Assembly (NCBI GenBank): GCA_964496005.1
Contig: CAZBWW010000001.1
Coordinates: forward strand, 9,815-73,814
From: CAZBWW01 sp964496005
Lineage (GTDB): Bacteria; Patescibacteriota; WWE3; UBA101185; UBA10185
Direction of reading: 5' to 3'
Length of the DNA stretch: 64,000 nucleotides
A model generated the notes under the pieces. It saw only the letters and a list, made by a program, of their open reading frames with translations, was not told where the DNA came from and made no database searches. Numbering within the stretch: the stretch's first letter is position 1; each line of letters begins with the position of its first letter. Positions 1 through 9,892 of the stretch are shown here, piece by piece. The translations under genes were made by a program, and so were the position numbers.

Positions 1-1
1 C

Positions 2-1702
2 GGAAAAGACGGCGTAAACAGGATTTTAAGTAAAGCATTTGAGGATGAGGAAAATGAAGTTGTTGTAAATATGATTGATGATATGAAAAGCTTGGGTATT
101 AGATACGGTACATTGTCCGGAAACTCAATTTCACTTGCAGATGTCGGAGTACCAAAAGAACGGGAAGGGTTAATAAAAGAAGGGAAAGCAGGAGTTGCCG
201 AGATTAATAAAAACTTAATGAGGGGGCTTATTACCGAAAAAGAAGCGACAAGACTGACTGAAGATATTTGGGGGAAAGTGACGACCGAAATTGATAATAA
301 GGTGTGGGAAGGCTTGGAAGATACTAATCCGGTCAAAGTGCTTATTAAATCAAAGGCTACCAGAGCCTCCAGAAACCAAGTAACGCAGATAGCAGGTATT
401 AGAGGGTTGGTTTTTGATGCAACCGGAAAAATTGTAAACGTACCTCTATTGGGCAACTATAAAATAGGTCTTACAGCGATGGAATACTTTATTGGTGCGA
501 GAGGCGCAAGAAAAGGGTTGGTGGACAAGGGGTTGAAAACTGCAGACGCAGGCTATTTAACCAGAAAACTAGTTGATGTTGCACAGGATGTAATTGTGAG
601 ACAAACTGATTGTGGTTCAACAAGAGGCCGATCCATAGTGGTAGGTGAGGGAACAGTTTTAATTTCTTTTGCGCAACGCTATGAGGGTAGACTATTAGCG
701 AAAGATGTCGTAACCAAGAATAAGACATTATTCAAAGCCGGCCACATGCTTAAACTTGATGATTTGAAGGCAATTGAAGCCGCCGGAGTAGATAAAATCG
801 TGATTAGAACGCCCTTGGAATGTGATTCAACCCGTGGAATTTGTGCTAATTGTTACGGTACAGATATTATGACTCAAAAACTGGTGGAAATTGGTACAAC
901 TGTTGGTGTTTCCGCGGCACAATCAATTGGTGAACCGGGAACACAGTTAACAATGCAGACATTCCACACAGGCGGTATTGCAGGAAAAGACATTACACAA
1001 GGGTTGCCAAGAATCGAAGAGTTGGTGGAAGCCCGTGCGCCAAAATTTTTATCTGTTATGAGTGATATTACCGGGACGGTAAAAATTACCGAATCAGGCG
1101 ACGAACGTAAGATTACTGTTGTTGCAACAGACCCTGACGAAGAAGTACAGAGTATGGAGTATGTTGTTGATCCGGTAGCTGAAATTGCCGTTGAACACAA
1201 CCAACTAGTAGCAAAAGGTGAAAAACTGACAACAGGACATCTCAACTTGACTGATTTGTTAAAAACAGTAGGTGTCGCTGAAACCAAAAAGTACATAATT
1301 GAAGAAGTGCAAAAAGTATATTCTTCACAAGGTGTTACGATAAACGAGAAGCATATTGAAATTATTGTTAAACAAATGTTTAACCACTTAGTGGTTGAGG
1401 AAAGCGGAGATACAGAATTTTTACCAAACACCGTGGTTACGAAGGCTACCTTTAGTGAAGAAAATGAAAAAATAATAGCTGAGGGTGGTGAGCCGGCCAC
1501 AGCTAGAGTAACTTTATTAGGTATTACTAAAGCCTCTTTAAATACCGACAGCTTTTTGTCGGCGGCGTCCTTTATTCAAACCAGCCAAGTGTTGACCGAC
1601 GCAGCAGCTTCTGGTAGAGTCGACATGTTATATGGGCTTAAGGAGAACGTTATCATTGGTAGGTTAATACCCAGTGGTGAACGAGCTCAAGTCGAAGAAT
1701 AA
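2..1702 (+). CDS. rpoC: RNA polymerase beta-prime subunit, C-terminal part
   Basis: The frame is open through the left edge, so this is the last 566 codons of beta-prime; the N-terminal zinc site and the catalytic Asp triad lie outside the window. The trigger-loop block (RGARKGL then [10 protein letters not shown]), the second zinc cluster (CGST, then C-x6-C-x2-C) and the [16 protein letters not shown] segment are all visible, followed by the [11 protein letters not shown] block and the C-terminal domain ending in GERAQVEE. It is the catalytic large subunit of RNA polymerase. rpsL starts 27 nt downstream, the usual rpoBC-str order. An internal ATG at 71 is not the real start because homologous sequence continues upstream of it. 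Confidence 0.98.
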   Translation, partial: GKDGVNRILSKAFEDEENEVVVNMIDDMKSLGIRYGTLSGNSISLADVGVPKEREGLIKEGKAGVAEINKNLMRGLITEKEATRLTEDIWGKVTTEIDNKVWEGLEDTNPVKVLIKSKATRASRNQVTQIAGIRGLVFDATGKIVNVPLLGNYKIGLTAMEYFIGARGARKGLVDKGLKTADAGYLTRKLVDVAQDVIVRQTDCGSTRGRSIVVGEGTVLISFAQRYEGRLLAKDVVTKNKTLFKAGHMLKLDDLKAIEAAGVDKIVIRTPLECDSTRGICANCYGTDIMTQKLVEIGTTVGVSAAQSIGEPGTQLTMQTFHTGGIAGKDITQGLPRIEELVEARAPKFLSVMSDITGTVKITESGDERKITVVATDPDEEVQSMEYVVDPVAEIAVEHNQLVAKGEKLTTGHLNLTDLLKTVGVAETKKYIIEEVQKVYSSQGVTINEKHIEIIVKQMFNHLVVEESGDTEFLPNTVVTKATFSEENEKIIAEGGEPATARVTLLGITKASLNTDSFLSAASFIQTSQVLTDAAASGRVDMLYGLKENVIIGRLIPSGERAQVEE

Positions 1703-1729
1703 TCAAGAAAAGCGTAATAAAGGAAGAAA

Positions 1730-2143
1730 ATGCCGACAGTAAACCAATTAATACGAAAAAGCAGAAAAAATAAAAAAAAGAAGGCGAGTACGCCGGCATT
1801 GTCAACTCGGTATAATTCCAAAAAAAGGGTATATACAAGTCATAATAGTCCGTTGATTAGAGGTGTATGTTTACAGGTTAAAACTGCAACTCCCAGAAAA
1901 CCAAACTCTGCATTACGAAAAGTTGCAAGAGTGAGATTATCGAATCAAAAAGAAATAACTGCATATATTCCCGGCGAAGGGCATAATTTACAGGAACACT
2001 CGGTTGTTTTAGTACGCGGTGGTAATGTAAAAGATTTGGAAGGGATAAAGTATACGATTGTAAGAGGCAAATATGATTTACTTGGGGTTGACGGCAGGAA
2101 AAGTTCAAGATCTATTTATGGGGCTAAAAAGCCTAAAAACTAA
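1730..2143 (+). CDS. rpsL: 30S ribosomal protein S12
   Basis: 137 aa. S12 shapes the decoding centre. The hallmark [15 protein letters not shown] and [11 protein letters not shown] blocks and the VKDLEG loop are present; the lysine at the main streptomycin-sensitive position is retained in the TPRKPN loop. First gene of the str-type cluster; rpsG begins 9 nt after its stop. An SD-like AAGGAAG lies just before the ATG. Confidence 0.98.
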   Translation: MPTVNQLIRKSRKNKKKKASTPALSTRYNSKKRVYTSHNSPLIRGVCLQVKTATPRKPNSALRKVARVRLSNQKEITAYIPGEGHNLQEHSVVLVRGGNVKDLEGIKYTIVRGKYDLLGVDGRKSSRSIYGAKKPKN

Positions 2144-2152
2144 AAAAATACT

Positions 2153-2617
2153 ATGCGTACTAAGAAAATAAAAAGCAGACCTATGAATGCGGATCCGGTT
2201 TATAAATCCCGAGTGGTTACGCGCATGATAAATAAAGTAATGCTAGACGGAAAACGCTCAACTGCACAAAAAATTGTGTACGATGCCTTAGAAAAATTAT
2301 CAGCTGACAGAAAAGAAGCAGTTGAACTATTTGAAAACGCGGTAAAAAATGTAATGCCAAAACAGGAAGTGCGATCAAGAAGAGTCGGTGGTGCCACTTA
2401 TCAAGTACCCATGCCGCTAAGACACAGTAGATCCGAAGCATTAGCCATTAGGTGGATAGTACAGTCTGCAAGGGATAAACAAGGCAAACCAATGGCAGAT
2501 TTTTTAGCAATAGAACTGAAAAATGCGCTGGAAAATATTGGCGATTCTATTAAGAAGAAAGAGGATACTCACAGGATGGCAGAAGCAAACAGAGCTTTTG
2601 CACACTTCAGATTTTAA
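2153..2617 (+). CDS. rpsG: 30S ribosomal protein S7
   Basis: 154 aa, normal family length. S7 nucleates assembly of the 30S head. Typical blocks are visible: YDALEKL, VMPKQEVRSRRVGGATYQVP and the C-terminal MAEANRAFAHFRF. It is followed by a 107-nt intergenic stretch before fusA that can form a pseudoknot (separate entry), unusual in an otherwise tightly packed cluster. Confidence 0.98.
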   Translation: MRTKKIKSRPMNADPVYKSRVVTRMINKVMLDGKRSTAQKIVYDALEKLSADRKEAVELFENAVKNVMPKQEVRSRRVGGATYQVPMPLRHSRSEALAIRWIVQSARDKQGKPMADFLAIELKNALENIGDSIKKKEDTHRMAEANRAFAHFRF

Positions 2618-2647
2618 ATTTTTGCATGCTCCATCTTCGATTTTCAT

Positions 2648-2689
2648 AGCTGACTACAGCACAAGAAAATCTCAGCTTGGAAAATGCTG
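2648..2689 (+). promoter_or_regulatory. possible H-type pseudoknot between rpsG and fusA
   Basis: AGCTGA (2648-2653) is complementary to TCAGCT (2672-2677), and CAGCA (2657-2661), inside that loop, is complementary to TGCTG (2685-2689) outside it. The two stems cross, which is an H-type pseudoknot topology. It lies in the only long gap of the str genes. In E. coli the str operon is autoregulated by S7 at an intercistronic site (known); that this is the counterpart is inference. Confidence 0.3.
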
Positions 2690-2710
2690 CAAGATATAGT
2701 AAATAAAGGT

Positions 2711-2716
2711 TACAAT
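2711..2716 (+). promoter_or_regulatory. possible -10 box close to the fusA start
   Basis: TACAAT ends 8 nt before the fusA ATG. No good -35 hexamer is visible and the nearest SD-like AAAGG is too far upstream (about 15 nt), so fusA may have its own near-leaderless transcript. Weak on its own; it fits the pattern seen at many other starts in the window. Confidence 0.3.
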
Positions 2717-2724
2717 TAGTAGAC

Positions 2725-4809
2725 ATGGCAGATAAAAAAGATACAAGTAAACACTACCCGCTTGAAAAAATCCGCAACATCGGAATCATTGCGCATATTG
2801 ATGCCGGGAAAACCACAACAACCGAAAGAGTTTTATATTACACAGGCAAATCACATAAAATCGGGGAAGTGCACGAAGGTGCAGCTCAAATGGACTGGAT
2901 GGCGCAGGAGCGAGAACGAGGAATTACGATAACATCGGCGGCGACAACCTGTTTTTGGCAGGATAATCGAATCAACATTATTGATACTCCCGGCCACGTT
3001 GACTTTACCGCAGAAGTGGAAAGATCTTTACGTGTACTTGATGGTGGTATTGTGCTATTTGACGGATCGCAGGGTGTTGAGCCACAAAGTGAAACAGTAT
3101 GGAGGCAGGCGGAAAAATATCATGTTCCACTTTTATGTTTTGTGAACAAGTTGGACAAAATCGGCGGTGATTTTTATATGTCACTTGAGTCAATTCATGA
3201 GCGATTGTCGAAAAATGCGGTTGCGGTACAGTTACCAATTGGGGTTGAAGGCAGTTTTGACGGTATCGTTGATTTAGTAGAAATGAAAGCTTTTAAATTT
3301 AGCGGCAAACTTGGTGAAACTATTACAGAAATTGAAATTCCCGCAGATATGATGGAAAAGGCAAAAGAATATCACGCAATTTTGACCGAAAAAGTAGCCG
3401 AGGCCGACGATAGTTTGATTGAAAAGTTTTTAGCAGGCGAAGCTTTAACTGTAGATGAGCTAAAAAGCGGACTTAGAAAATTAACCATCCAAACAAAAAT
3501 TTATCCGGTGTATGCCGGAGCAGCACTCGCAAATGTTGGGGTACAAAAAGTTTTAGATGGTGTAGTTGATTACCTGCCATCTCCAAAAGAAACCCCTGAT
3601 ATTGTTGGGCACAAAGCCGGGACAGATGAAGAAGTTACTTACAAGACAGAAGAAAGCGAACCATTTGCAGCCCTCGCATTTAAAATACAAACAGATCCAT
3701 ATGTTGGTAGGCTGACATATATCAGAGTTTATTCGGGAAAAATAAGCTCCGGTTCATACGTGTTGAATTCTACAAAAGGGACAAAAGAACGGCTGTCGAG
3801 AATTTTATTGATGCACGCAAATCACCGTGAGGAAATTAAAGACATTTCTGCGGGTGAAATAGCCGCAGCAGTTGGTTTATCTGAAACTACTACAGGCGAT
3901 ACGTTGTGCACTGATGAGAATCCGGTTGTGTTAGAAGCAATTACTTTTGCCGAACCGGTAATTGGGTTGATGATAGAGCCTAAGACTAAAACAGACCGAG
4001 ACAAAATGGGTGTGGCATTAAAAAAACTGCTTGAAGAAGACCCAACCTTAAGAATTAAAAGCGATAGCGAAACCGGCGAAACATTGTTGTACGGAATGGG
4101 CGAGTTGCATTTGGAAATTATTGTAGACAGACTAAAACGGGAATTTAATGTCGAAATAAATACAGGTAAACCGCAGGTAGCGTTTCGTGAAACTGTTAAA
4201 GCTAGTGTAGATCAGGAAGGTAAATATATTAGGCAGTCAGGTGGGCGTGGGCAATATGGGCACGTTGTTATTAAAATGGAACCATTGGAGCGTGGGCAGG
4301 GCGTTGAGTTTGAAAACAAAATTGTTGGGGGCTCTATTCCGAAAGAATATATTCCGGCAGTAGAAAAAGGGATTAGAGAAGCGGCTGAAAGCGGAATTAT
4401 AGCGGGTTACCCGGTGGTTGATTTTAAAGTTACACTTTATGACGGCTCGTTCCACGAAGTTGATTCTTCTGAAATTGCTTTTAAGATTGCTGCGTCTGAG
4501 GCATTTAAATCTGCACAACGAAAAGCTACCCCATATTTAATCGAACCGATTATGGATGTTGAAGTTGTAACCCCGGAAGACTTTATGGGTGATGTTATCG
4601 GTAACTTGTCATCAAAGCGCGGGCGAATTGAGGGTAATGAACCACGTGGGCAAGCAGTCGTTATTAGCGCAAAAGTACCATTAGCCGAGATGTTTGGATA
4701 CGCGACAGAATTACGTGGAATGACTCAGGGTCGTGCGAGTTTTACGATGGAACCGAGTCATTACGAGGAAGTACCTGCAAATATTGCTGCGGAAATTGCG
4801 GCTAAATAA
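2725..4809 (+). CDS. fusA: Elongation factor G
   Basis: 694 aa, full length. EF-G is the GTPase that drives translocation and, with RRF, ribosome recycling. The G1 motif AHIDAGKTT, switch [10 protein letters not shown] and NKLDK are intact, followed by domain II, domain III (GMGELHLEI), domain IV (RGQYGHV) and domain V with RGRIEG. It lies between rpsG and tuf as in most bacteria, but a small membrane gene is inserted between fusA and tuf. Confidence 0.98.
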   Translation: MADKKDTSKHYPLEKIRNIGIIAHIDAGKTTTTERVLYYTGKSHKIGEVHEGAAQMDWMAQERERGITITSAATTCFWQDNRINIIDTPGHVDFTAEVERSLRVLDGGIVLFDGSQGVEPQSETVWRQAEKYHVPLLCFVNKLDKIGGDFYMSLESIHERLSKNAVAVQLPIGVEGSFDGIVDLVEMKAFKFSGKLGETITEIEIPADMMEKAKEYHAILTEKVAEADDSLIEKFLAGEALTVDELKSGLRKLTIQTKIYPVYAGAALANVGVQKVLDGVVDYLPSPKETPDIVGHKAGTDEEVTYKTEESEPFAALAFKIQTDPYVGRLTYIRVYSGKISSGSYVLNSTKGTKERLSRILLMHANHREEIKDISAGEIAAAVGLSETTTGDTLCTDENPVVLEAITFAEPVIGLMIEPKTKTDRDKMGVALKKLLEEDPTLRIKSDSETGETLLYGMGELHLEIIVDRLKREFNVEINTGKPQVAFRETVKASVDQEGKYIRQSGGRGQYGHVVIKMEPLERGQGVEFENKIVGGSIPKEYIPAVEKGIREAAESGIIAGYPVVDFKVTLYDGSFHEVDSSEIAFKIAASEAFKSAQRKATPYLIEPIMDVEVVTPEDFMGDVIGNLSSKRGRIEGNEPRGQAVVISAKVPLAEMFGYATELRGMTQGRASFTMEPSHYEEVPANIAAEIAAK

Positions 4810-4849
4810 TTTTTAACACCTACATTTTTGGAAAATTTAGTTTTTCAGC

Positions 4850-4878
4850 TTGATAAATATAGCAATTATTGTTAGGAT
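4850..4878 (+). promoter_or_regulatory. sigma-70 type promoter for the small membrane gene
   Basis: -35 TTGATA (4850-4855), a 17-bp spacer, -10 TAGGAT (4873-4878). The predicted transcript starts near 4885, giving a leader of about 28 nt that contains the AAGGAG ribosome-binding site at 4902-4907. Confidence 0.6.
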
Positions 4879-4912
4879 CTTTTTTGTCTGTGTCAACGTA
4901 TAAGGAGTGTTG

Positions 4913-5302
4913 ATGAAAACCACTGAGCCGGTTGGACGCATGTTTGCAGTGTTCACGTTCTCATCGGTAATTATTCTCCTGTTAGGAATTGCTGCACTAA
5001 TTGTAGCGCTGCCCTCCTATAAAACAGGGGAGTACAAAGCATTTGTGACTATTGAGGCTGTCACAGCCGTTGTGCTAGCGATAGCACTTGTCACATGTGC
5101 CTTTTTTGAGAAGGAAGCACCCGCGAAAAGATTTCTCGGCTGGCTTGCGCTTTCGCTTTTGCTAGCAGGGCTGGTTGTGCTGATTACTGTTACGAGAGGT
5201 TTTTCACAGTTCTTTTTCCTGACTCCGGTTTTGCACTTTGGGTGCTTGATCGGAAGTCTAGAATCGGTGTATTCCGGTAACTCGGATAACAGCGATTATT
5301 AG
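4913..5302 (+). CDS. small membrane protein of unknown function
   Basis: 129 aa; not recognised. Four hydrophobic stretches of about 20 residues suggest 3-4 transmembrane helices, with a short polar tail rich in Ser, Asn and Asp (SGNSDNSDY). I chose the ATG at 4913 because AAGGAG ends 5 nt before it; GTG 4907 and TTG 4910 would overlap the ribosome-binding site. It has its own promoter and terminator and sits as an independent unit between fusA and tuf, a place normally kept for translation factors. Codon choice looks less AT-biased than in its neighbours, hinting at a different origin or expression class. No function can be inferred. Confidence 0.7.
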   Translation: MKTTEPVGRMFAVFTFSSVIILLLGIAALIVALPSYKTGEYKAFVTIEAVTAVVLAIALVTCAFFEKEAPAKRFLGWLALSLLLAGLVVLITVTRGFSQFFFLTPVLHFGCLIGSLESVYSGNSDNSDY

Positions 5303-5307
5303 TGGTG

Positions 5308-5347
5308 TAGGCTGTCGGATAATGACACAGATGGCAGCCTATTTGTT
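5308..5347 (+). terminator. intrinsic terminator after the small membrane gene
   Basis: TAGGCTG (5308-5314) pairs with CAGCCTA (5335-5341); an inner TGTC/GACA helix is also possible. TTTGTTT follows. It separates the inserted gene from the tuf promoter region. Confidence 0.6.
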
Positions 5348-5421
5348 TCAAAATTTGCGGCTAAATAACTAACCAAAAACCCTTGATTTTCCCCCGTTTT
5401 TTTGCTTTACTACACATTGCA

Positions 5422-5450
5422 TTGTCAACTCGGGAATTTGCCCGTACAAT
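5422..5450 (+). promoter_or_regulatory. strong sigma-70 type promoter of tuf
   Basis: -35 TTGTCA (5422-5427), exactly 17 bp, -10 TACAAT (5445-5450). The predicted leader is about 90 nt and contains a possible hairpin: TCTTTAAAGCC near 5478-5488 against GGCTTAAAGA near 5518-5527, one bulged A. An AAGAAAGG ribosome-binding site precedes the tuf ATG. Confidence 0.75.
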
Positions 5451-5545
5451 AGACAATAACGTAATTAATTGAGTTTTGTCTTTAAAGCCCTAATTTAGCA
5501 CTCGACTAGTCAATTGAGGCTTAAAGATAAACAAGAAAGGCAAGT

Positions 5546-6724
5546 ATGGCAGTTTTTGAACGAAATAAGCCACACGTGAACATTGGTACGATTGGTCATG
5601 TTGACCACGGTAAGACTACACTTACTGCTGCCATTACCAAGGTTTTAGCAGATCAAGGTACGGCAGAATATACAAAGTTTGAGGATATTGATAAAGCTCC
5701 TGAAGAAAGAGAAAGAGGAATTACAATTAATATTACTCATGTAGAGTATGAGACAGAAACAAGGCATTATGCGCATATTGATTGTCCGGGGCATGCTGAC
5801 TACATAAAAAACATGATTACCGGAGCTGCGCAGATTGACGGAGCAATTTTAGTTGTGTCTGCGCCTGATGGTCCGATGCCGCAAACCCGTGAACATATTC
5901 TGTTGGCAAGGCAGGTAAACGTGCCCGCAATGGTAGTGTTCCTTAATAAAACGGATATGGTTGAAGACCCGGAAATTCTTGAACTAGTCGAACTTGAAAT
6001 AAGGGAATTGTTAACAAAATACAAGTTCCCGGGCGATGAAATACCGATTATTAAAGGTTCAGCGTTAAAAGCAATTGACGGCGATGCCAAATCAGTTGAG
6101 GCTATTAAAGAGCTGATGAAAGCGGTAGACGAGTATATTCCTACACCTGTTAGAGATCTCGATAAACCGTTTTTGATGCCAATTGAAGACGTGTTTTCCA
6201 TTTCAGGTCGTGGAACAGTTGTAACCGGTAGAATTGAGCGGGGAGTTGTTAAAGTAAACGACGAAATAGAAATCGTAGGTATTAAAGATACCTCAAAAAC
6301 AGTTGTAACCGGTGTCGAAATGTTTAAGAAGCAATTACAGGAAGGACAAGCCGGTGACAACGTTGGTATCTTATTAAGAGGTAAAGCACGGGAAGAAGTT
6401 GAGCGCGGACAGGTTTTGGCAAAAGTCGGCACAATTACTCCTCATACCGAGTTTGACGCTGAGGTATATGTACTCTCGAAAGAGGAAGGTGGTCGACATA
6501 AAGCATTCTTTAGCGGTTATAAACCACAGTTCTATTTGCGAACAACCGACGTTACCGGTGACATCACATTACCGGAAGGTGTAGAAATGGTAATGCCGGG
6601 TGATAATGTAACTGTTAAGGTTAAACTTATTACCCCAGTCGCATTGGAAGAAGGGCTTAAGTTTGCTATTAGAGAAGGCGGCCACACAGTTGGTGCGGGA
6701 GTAATCACCAAAGTTACGGCCTAA
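5546..6724 (+). CDS. tuf: Elongation factor Tu
   Basis: 392 aa. EF-Tu delivers aminoacyl-tRNA to the ribosome. All GTPase motifs are seen: [10 protein letters not shown] (G1), RGITIN (switch I), DCPGHADY (G3), NKTDM (G4) and GSALKA (G5), followed by the two beta-barrel domains; the end [11 protein letters not shown] is canonical. It has its own strong promoter and is closed by a strong terminator, so it is a transcription unit separate from the S10 genes that follow. Confidence 0.99.
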   Translation: MAVFERNKPHVNIGTIGHVDHGKTTLTAAITKVLADQGTAEYTKFEDIDKAPEERERGITINITHVEYETETRHYAHIDCPGHADYIKNMITGAAQIDGAILVVSAPDGPMPQTREHILLARQVNVPAMVVFLNKTDMVEDPEILELVELEIRELLTKYKFPGDEIPIIKGSALKAIDGDAKSVEAIKELMKAVDEYIPTPVRDLDKPFLMPIEDVFSISGRGTVVTGRIERGVVKVNDEIEIVGIKDTSKTVVTGVEMFKKQLQEGQAGDNVGILLRGKAREEVERGQVLAKVGTITPHTEFDAEVYVLSKEEGGRHKAFFSGYKPQFYLRTTDVTGDITLPEGVEMVMPGDNVTVKVKLITPVALEEGLKFAIREGGHTVGAGVITKVTA

Positions 6725-6741
6725 ATCACTTAGAATTTGAT

Positions 6742-6770
6742 AAGGGCGCCGATCCTCGGCGCCCTTTAGT
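6742..6770 (+). terminator. intrinsic terminator after tuf
   Basis: A 9-bp GC-rich stem, AGGGCGCCG (6743-6751) with CGGCGCCCT (6757-6765), loop ATCCT, followed by TTTAGTT. It ends the tuf unit just before rpsJ. Confidence 0.85.
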
Positions 6771-6800
6771 TAGACAGTAGAAAAAAGTAAAAGCGAAAAC

Positions 6801-7121
6801 ATGGCAAAAGTAAAAGTTGATCAAAAAATAAGAATAAAGTTAAACGCGTATGATAGTAGGATTATTGACCTAAGTTGTGATAAAATCGTCGATACGGCCG
6901 TTAGGACAGGTGCAAGTGTTGTGGGTCCGGTACCTTTGCCGACAAGAATAGAAAGGTACACAGTCATTAGGGGACCACACATTGATAAGAGATCACGTGA
7001 GCAATTTGAGTTGAGGACGCATAAAAGGGTGATTGATGTTATCAATCCTACTGCATCTACAGTAGAAAGCTTGTCCAACCTTAGCCTTCCGGCGGGTGTG
7101 AACATTTCGATAAAGATGTAA
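6801..7121 (+). CDS. rpsJ: 30S ribosomal protein S10
   Basis: 106 aa. S10 is part of the 30S head and in many bacteria doubles as NusE in antitermination. The [12 protein letters not shown] start, PLPT loop and [14 protein letters not shown] segment are typical. First gene of the S10-type block, but 205 nt separate it from rplC. Confidence 0.97.
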   Translation: MAKVKVDQKIRIKLNAYDSRIIDLSCDKIVDTAVRTGASVVGPVPLPTRIERYTVIRGPHIDKRSREQFELRTHKRVIDVINPTASTVESLSNLSLPAGVNISIKM

Positions 7122-7177
7122 CGGGTTGGGAAATAGTATACAAAAATATTATGGAAACTGACGCATAATAAAAAACT

Positions 7178-7219
7178 AAGGGGTTTAGCTGTTTGACGGG
7201 CCCTTTAGGGCTTTTTTTT
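7178..7219 (+). terminator. weak terminator or attenuator between rpsJ and rplC
   Basis: GCCC TTTA GGGC (7200-7211) is followed by seven T residues. AAGGG at 7178-7182 can pair instead with CCCTT at 7201-7205 and would disrupt that hairpin, an arrangement seen in attenuators. Stems are short (4-5 bp), so the support is limited. The rest of the 7122-7326 gap is AT-rich with no other clear signal. Confidence 0.4.
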
Positions 7220-7326
7220 ATATTGCACATATGTAAAGGTATAAAGGAGTGGCGAAGTTTAGAAATTTAGTATAGGTGCAGTTTGAAGGTTAAGTTTAAA
7301 TACAAAAATTAGATAAAAAAGAAAAA

Positions 7327-7791
7327 ATGGCTGACAAAGAACTAACACAAACAGATAGATTATTTAAGGGCAAGAAGCTGCAAATGAGCCAGGTTTTTAC
7401 AACTGAAGGTAAAGTGATTCCTGTGACTCGGATAAAAGTTGTCGACGAGCCTTTGAATGCACTTAGTGCTGATCTTGAGGATACACAAATAGAAATAGTC
7501 GGAAAATCAAAAGGAAAAGGATTTACCGGTGTTATGAAAAAATGGAATTTTAAAGGCGCGCAGGCAACCAGAGGGCAGTCAGACAAACCACGTTCGGGTG
7601 GGTCCATTGGCGCACAAACACCGAGCAGGGTTTTTAAAGGCAAAAAAATGGCCGGTAGGCATGGAAACAAACGTGTAACGCTAAAAGGCGCACGGATTAT
7701 TAAAGTAGATACAACTACATCTGAGCTGTTGGTGTCCGGGCCAGTTCCGGGTGCGAGAAATTCAGATGTACTTATTAAGTTTAGTAAATAA
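7327..7791 (+). CDS. rplC: 50S ribosomal protein L3, shortened form
   Basis: 154 aa against about 205-210 in most bacteria. The start (GKKLQMSQVF...IPVTRIKV), the GKSKGKGFTGVMKKWNF tip, RGQSDKPRSGGSIG and the KGKKMAGRHGNKRVT block are intact, so the arm reaching the peptidyl-transferase centre is kept. What is missing is about 50 residues of the peripheral globular domain between the N-terminal strand and the GKSKGKGF block. The frame is continuous, so this looks like real reduction rather than a sequencing error. Confidence 0.95.
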   Translation: MADKELTQTDRLFKGKKLQMSQVFTTEGKVIPVTRIKVVDEPLNALSADLEDTQIEIVGKSKGKGFTGVMKKWNFKGAQATRGQSDKPRSGGSIGAQTPSRVFKGKKMAGRHGNKRVTLKGARIIKVDTTTSELLVSGPVPGARNSDVLIKFSK

Positions 7792-7807
7792 AGTTTGGTA
7801 AATATAT

Positions 7808-8437
7808 ATGAAAGTTGATGTATTAGACATAAACGGCAAAACTGTCGAATCAATAGACTTGGATAAAAGCGTTTTTGAAATAACGCCTAATGAAATTGTG
7901 CTTGCACAGTACACTCGTGTTTTTGGGGCAAATCAGCGGCAAGGTACGTCAGCAAGTAAAACTCGTGCTGAAGTTTCAGGTAGCGGAAAGAAACCGTGGA
8001 AGCAGAAAAAGACCGGTCGCGCGAGACATGGATCAAAAAGAAGCCCACTTTGGCGACATGGTGGTATTGTACACGGGCCCAAACCGAAAAGCTGGACACT
8101 TGCACTTCCAAAAAAAATAAAGCAACTCGCTGTTAGGTCTGCACTTTCCAAAAAGGCTACAACTAAAAAAATAACCGTATTAAAGGAACTTGCACTCACA
8201 GAACCGAAAACAGCCGAAATTTCCGCCCTTTTTAAAAAACTTAATATGGAGCCACGACGCACACTTTTGATACTTGGGGAAAATGATCTGAACACAAGAA
8301 AAAGTGCAGCTAATGTAAAAGGACTAACAACCTCCCTTGTAGATAATTTGAACGCATTTGAAGTATTACTGGCGCACGATGTTATTTTTGAAAAAAACGC
8401 GCTAGTTAAGTTACAGGAAAAATATGCAGTTAAGTAA
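7808..8437 (+). CDS. rplD: 50S ribosomal protein L4
   Basis: 209 aa. L4 lines the exit tunnel. The tunnel loop segment (TRAEVSGSGKKPWKQKKTGR, then GIVHGPKPKSW) is clear. Its end overlaps the rplW start by 14 nt, indicating translational coupling. Confidence 0.97.
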   Translation: MKVDVLDINGKTVESIDLDKSVFEITPNEIVLAQYTRVFGANQRQGTSASKTRAEVSGSGKKPWKQKKTGRARHGSKRSPLWRHGGIVHGPKPKSWTLALPKKIKQLAVRSALSKKATTKKITVLKELALTEPKTAEISALFKKLNMEPRRTLLILGENDLNTRKSAANVKGLTTSLVDNLNAFEVLLAHDVIFEKNALVKLQEKYAVK

Positions 8438-8708
8438 GATACTTATTAGACCGTTGATAACAGAAAAAAGCGCTGCGGATACCAGTGCGGAAAATCGCTA
8501 TCATTTCAAAGTGAATGTCCGCGCGACAAAAAACGCTATAGCACAAGCTGTTGAGGAATTGTTTGTAGTTGATGTTATAGAAGTTGCAACACATGTAATG
8601 CCCGGAAAAAAGCGCAGAGTTGGTAAAACCAGGCAGTTTATCAGAACACCGAAATGGAAAAAAGCTATTGTTACGTTAAAAAGCGGACAGGAGATTAAGT
8701 ATGATTAA
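8424..8708 (+). CDS. rplW: 50S ribosomal protein L23
   Basis: 94 aa. L23 sits at the tunnel exit and docks trigger factor and SRP. The ILIRPLITEKS start and the VNVRATKNAIAQAVEELF block are typical. It starts inside the last codons of rplD. A 69-nt spacer follows before rplB, holding a short TGTG/CACA hairpin and a run of T but no gene. Confidence 0.97.
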   Translation: MQLSKILIRPLITEKSAADTSAENRYHFKVNVRATKNAIAQAVEELFVVDVIEVATHVMPGKKRRVGKTRQFIRTPKWKKAIVTLKSGQEIKYD

Positions 8709-8777
8709 AAATAGATATGCTAAAAAAGTAGCAGTTGTGAGTACACACCTGTATTTTTTAAGAACCGAAAGACATAT

Positions 8778-9602
8778 ATGATTAAAAAGTACAATCCGAC
8801 AAGTCCGGGAATTCGGACACGAAAAACGCTAGTCAGAAGCCACCTGACAAAGAAAAGGCCTGAAAAAGGGTTAAGAAAACCGTTGAAGGGACATGTCGGG
8901 AGAAATAACGGCAGAATTTCAGTTAGATTTCGTGAACAAGGAGCAAAAAAGTATTACCGGATAATTGATTTCAAAAGAGATAAAACAAACATACCGGCAA
9001 AAGTTGCGGCAATTGAATATGATCCAAATCGCGGACCTGACATTGCTCTACTTCATTACGCTGATGGGGAAAAAAGGTATATTCTAGCACCGGAAGGGTT
9101 GCAAGTCGGTATGCAGGTTGTATCAGGCGAAAATGCCGAACCGGTTGTAGGTAATGCACTGCCGTTGAGAGTTATTCCGCTTGGGTTTGAAATACACAAT
9201 ATTGAGCTTAATCCCGGAAAAGGTGGCCAAATAGTACGAGGTGCGGGAACAAAGGCCATCATCTTGGCAAAAGAGGGGAGTTTTGTTAATGTAAAGCTCC
9301 CAAGCGGTGAAGTAAAGCGGTTCTCAGACGATTGTGTCGCTACAATAGGGGTTTTGGGGAACGCGGATCACAGGCATCAAAGACTTGGAAAAGCTGGTAA
9401 AATGAGACATTTGGGAAGACGACCACACGTAAGAGGGGTAGCAATGTCCAACCCTGCAAAACACCCCCACGCCGGTTCTTATAGAGATACCGGTACAGGT
9501 CATCCAAAAACACCTTGGGGTAAGCCAACAAGAGGGTATAAGACTCGTAAGCGGGTACACACAGACAAGTACATAGTTACGCCAAGAAAGCGAAAGAGAT
9601 AA
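8778..9602 (+). CDS. rplB: 50S ribosomal protein L2
   Basis: 274 aa. L2 binds 23S rRNA next to the peptidyl-transferase centre. RNNGRISVRFREQG, the IEYDPNRGPDIALLHYADGEK block and the C-terminal VRGVAMSNPAKHPHAG segment with its conserved His are present. Next gene rpsS is 15 nt away. Confidence 0.98.
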   Translation: MIKKYNPTSPGIRTRKTLVRSHLTKKRPEKGLRKPLKGHVGRNNGRISVRFREQGAKKYYRIIDFKRDKTNIPAKVAAIEYDPNRGPDIALLHYADGEKRYILAPEGLQVGMQVVSGENAEPVVGNALPLRVIPLGFEIHNIELNPGKGGQIVRGAGTKAIILAKEGSFVNVKLPSGEVKRFSDDCVATIGVLGNADHRHQRLGKAGKMRHLGRRPHVRGVAMSNPAKHPHAGSYRDTGTGHPKTPWGKPTRGYKTRKRVHTDKYIVTPRKRKR

Positions 9603-9617
9603 GGAAAAGGAATTATT

Positions 9618-9887
9618 ATGACCAGATCACTGAAAAAAGGACCATATGTAGACGAAAAGCTAATGAAGAAATTAGCAAAAATGGCAGAGTCCGGGAAAAA
9701 AGGCCCGATTAAAACATGGGCAAGAAGATCAACAGTTACACCTGAAATGGTTGGCTACACCTTTGAGGTGCACAATGGCAGAAAACACATACCGGTTCAA
9801 ATTTCGGAAGCTATGGTAGGGCATAAGTTAGGTGAGTTTGCGCCCACGCGTACTTTTAGAGGACACTCATCAAAGAAACTTAAGTAA
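9618..9887 (+). CDS. rpsS: 30S ribosomal protein S19
   Basis: 89 aa. S19 lies in the 30S head with S13. The start [14 protein letters not shown] and the [12 protein letters not shown]...[13 protein letters not shown] block are canonical. rplV follows after 5 nt. Confidence 0.98.
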   Translation: MTRSLKKGPYVDEKLMKKLAKMAESGKKGPIKTWARRSTVTPEMVGYTFEVHNGRKHIPVQISEAMVGHKLGEFAPTRTFRGHSSKKLK

Positions 9888-9892
9888 AGAAT

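Noticed and set aside
874..1500. Long minus-strand ORF inside rpoC, and similar long antisense ORFs in tuf and radC
   Set aside because: They are antisense shadows of strongly conserved genes, with no ribosome-binding sites and no recognisable protein families.
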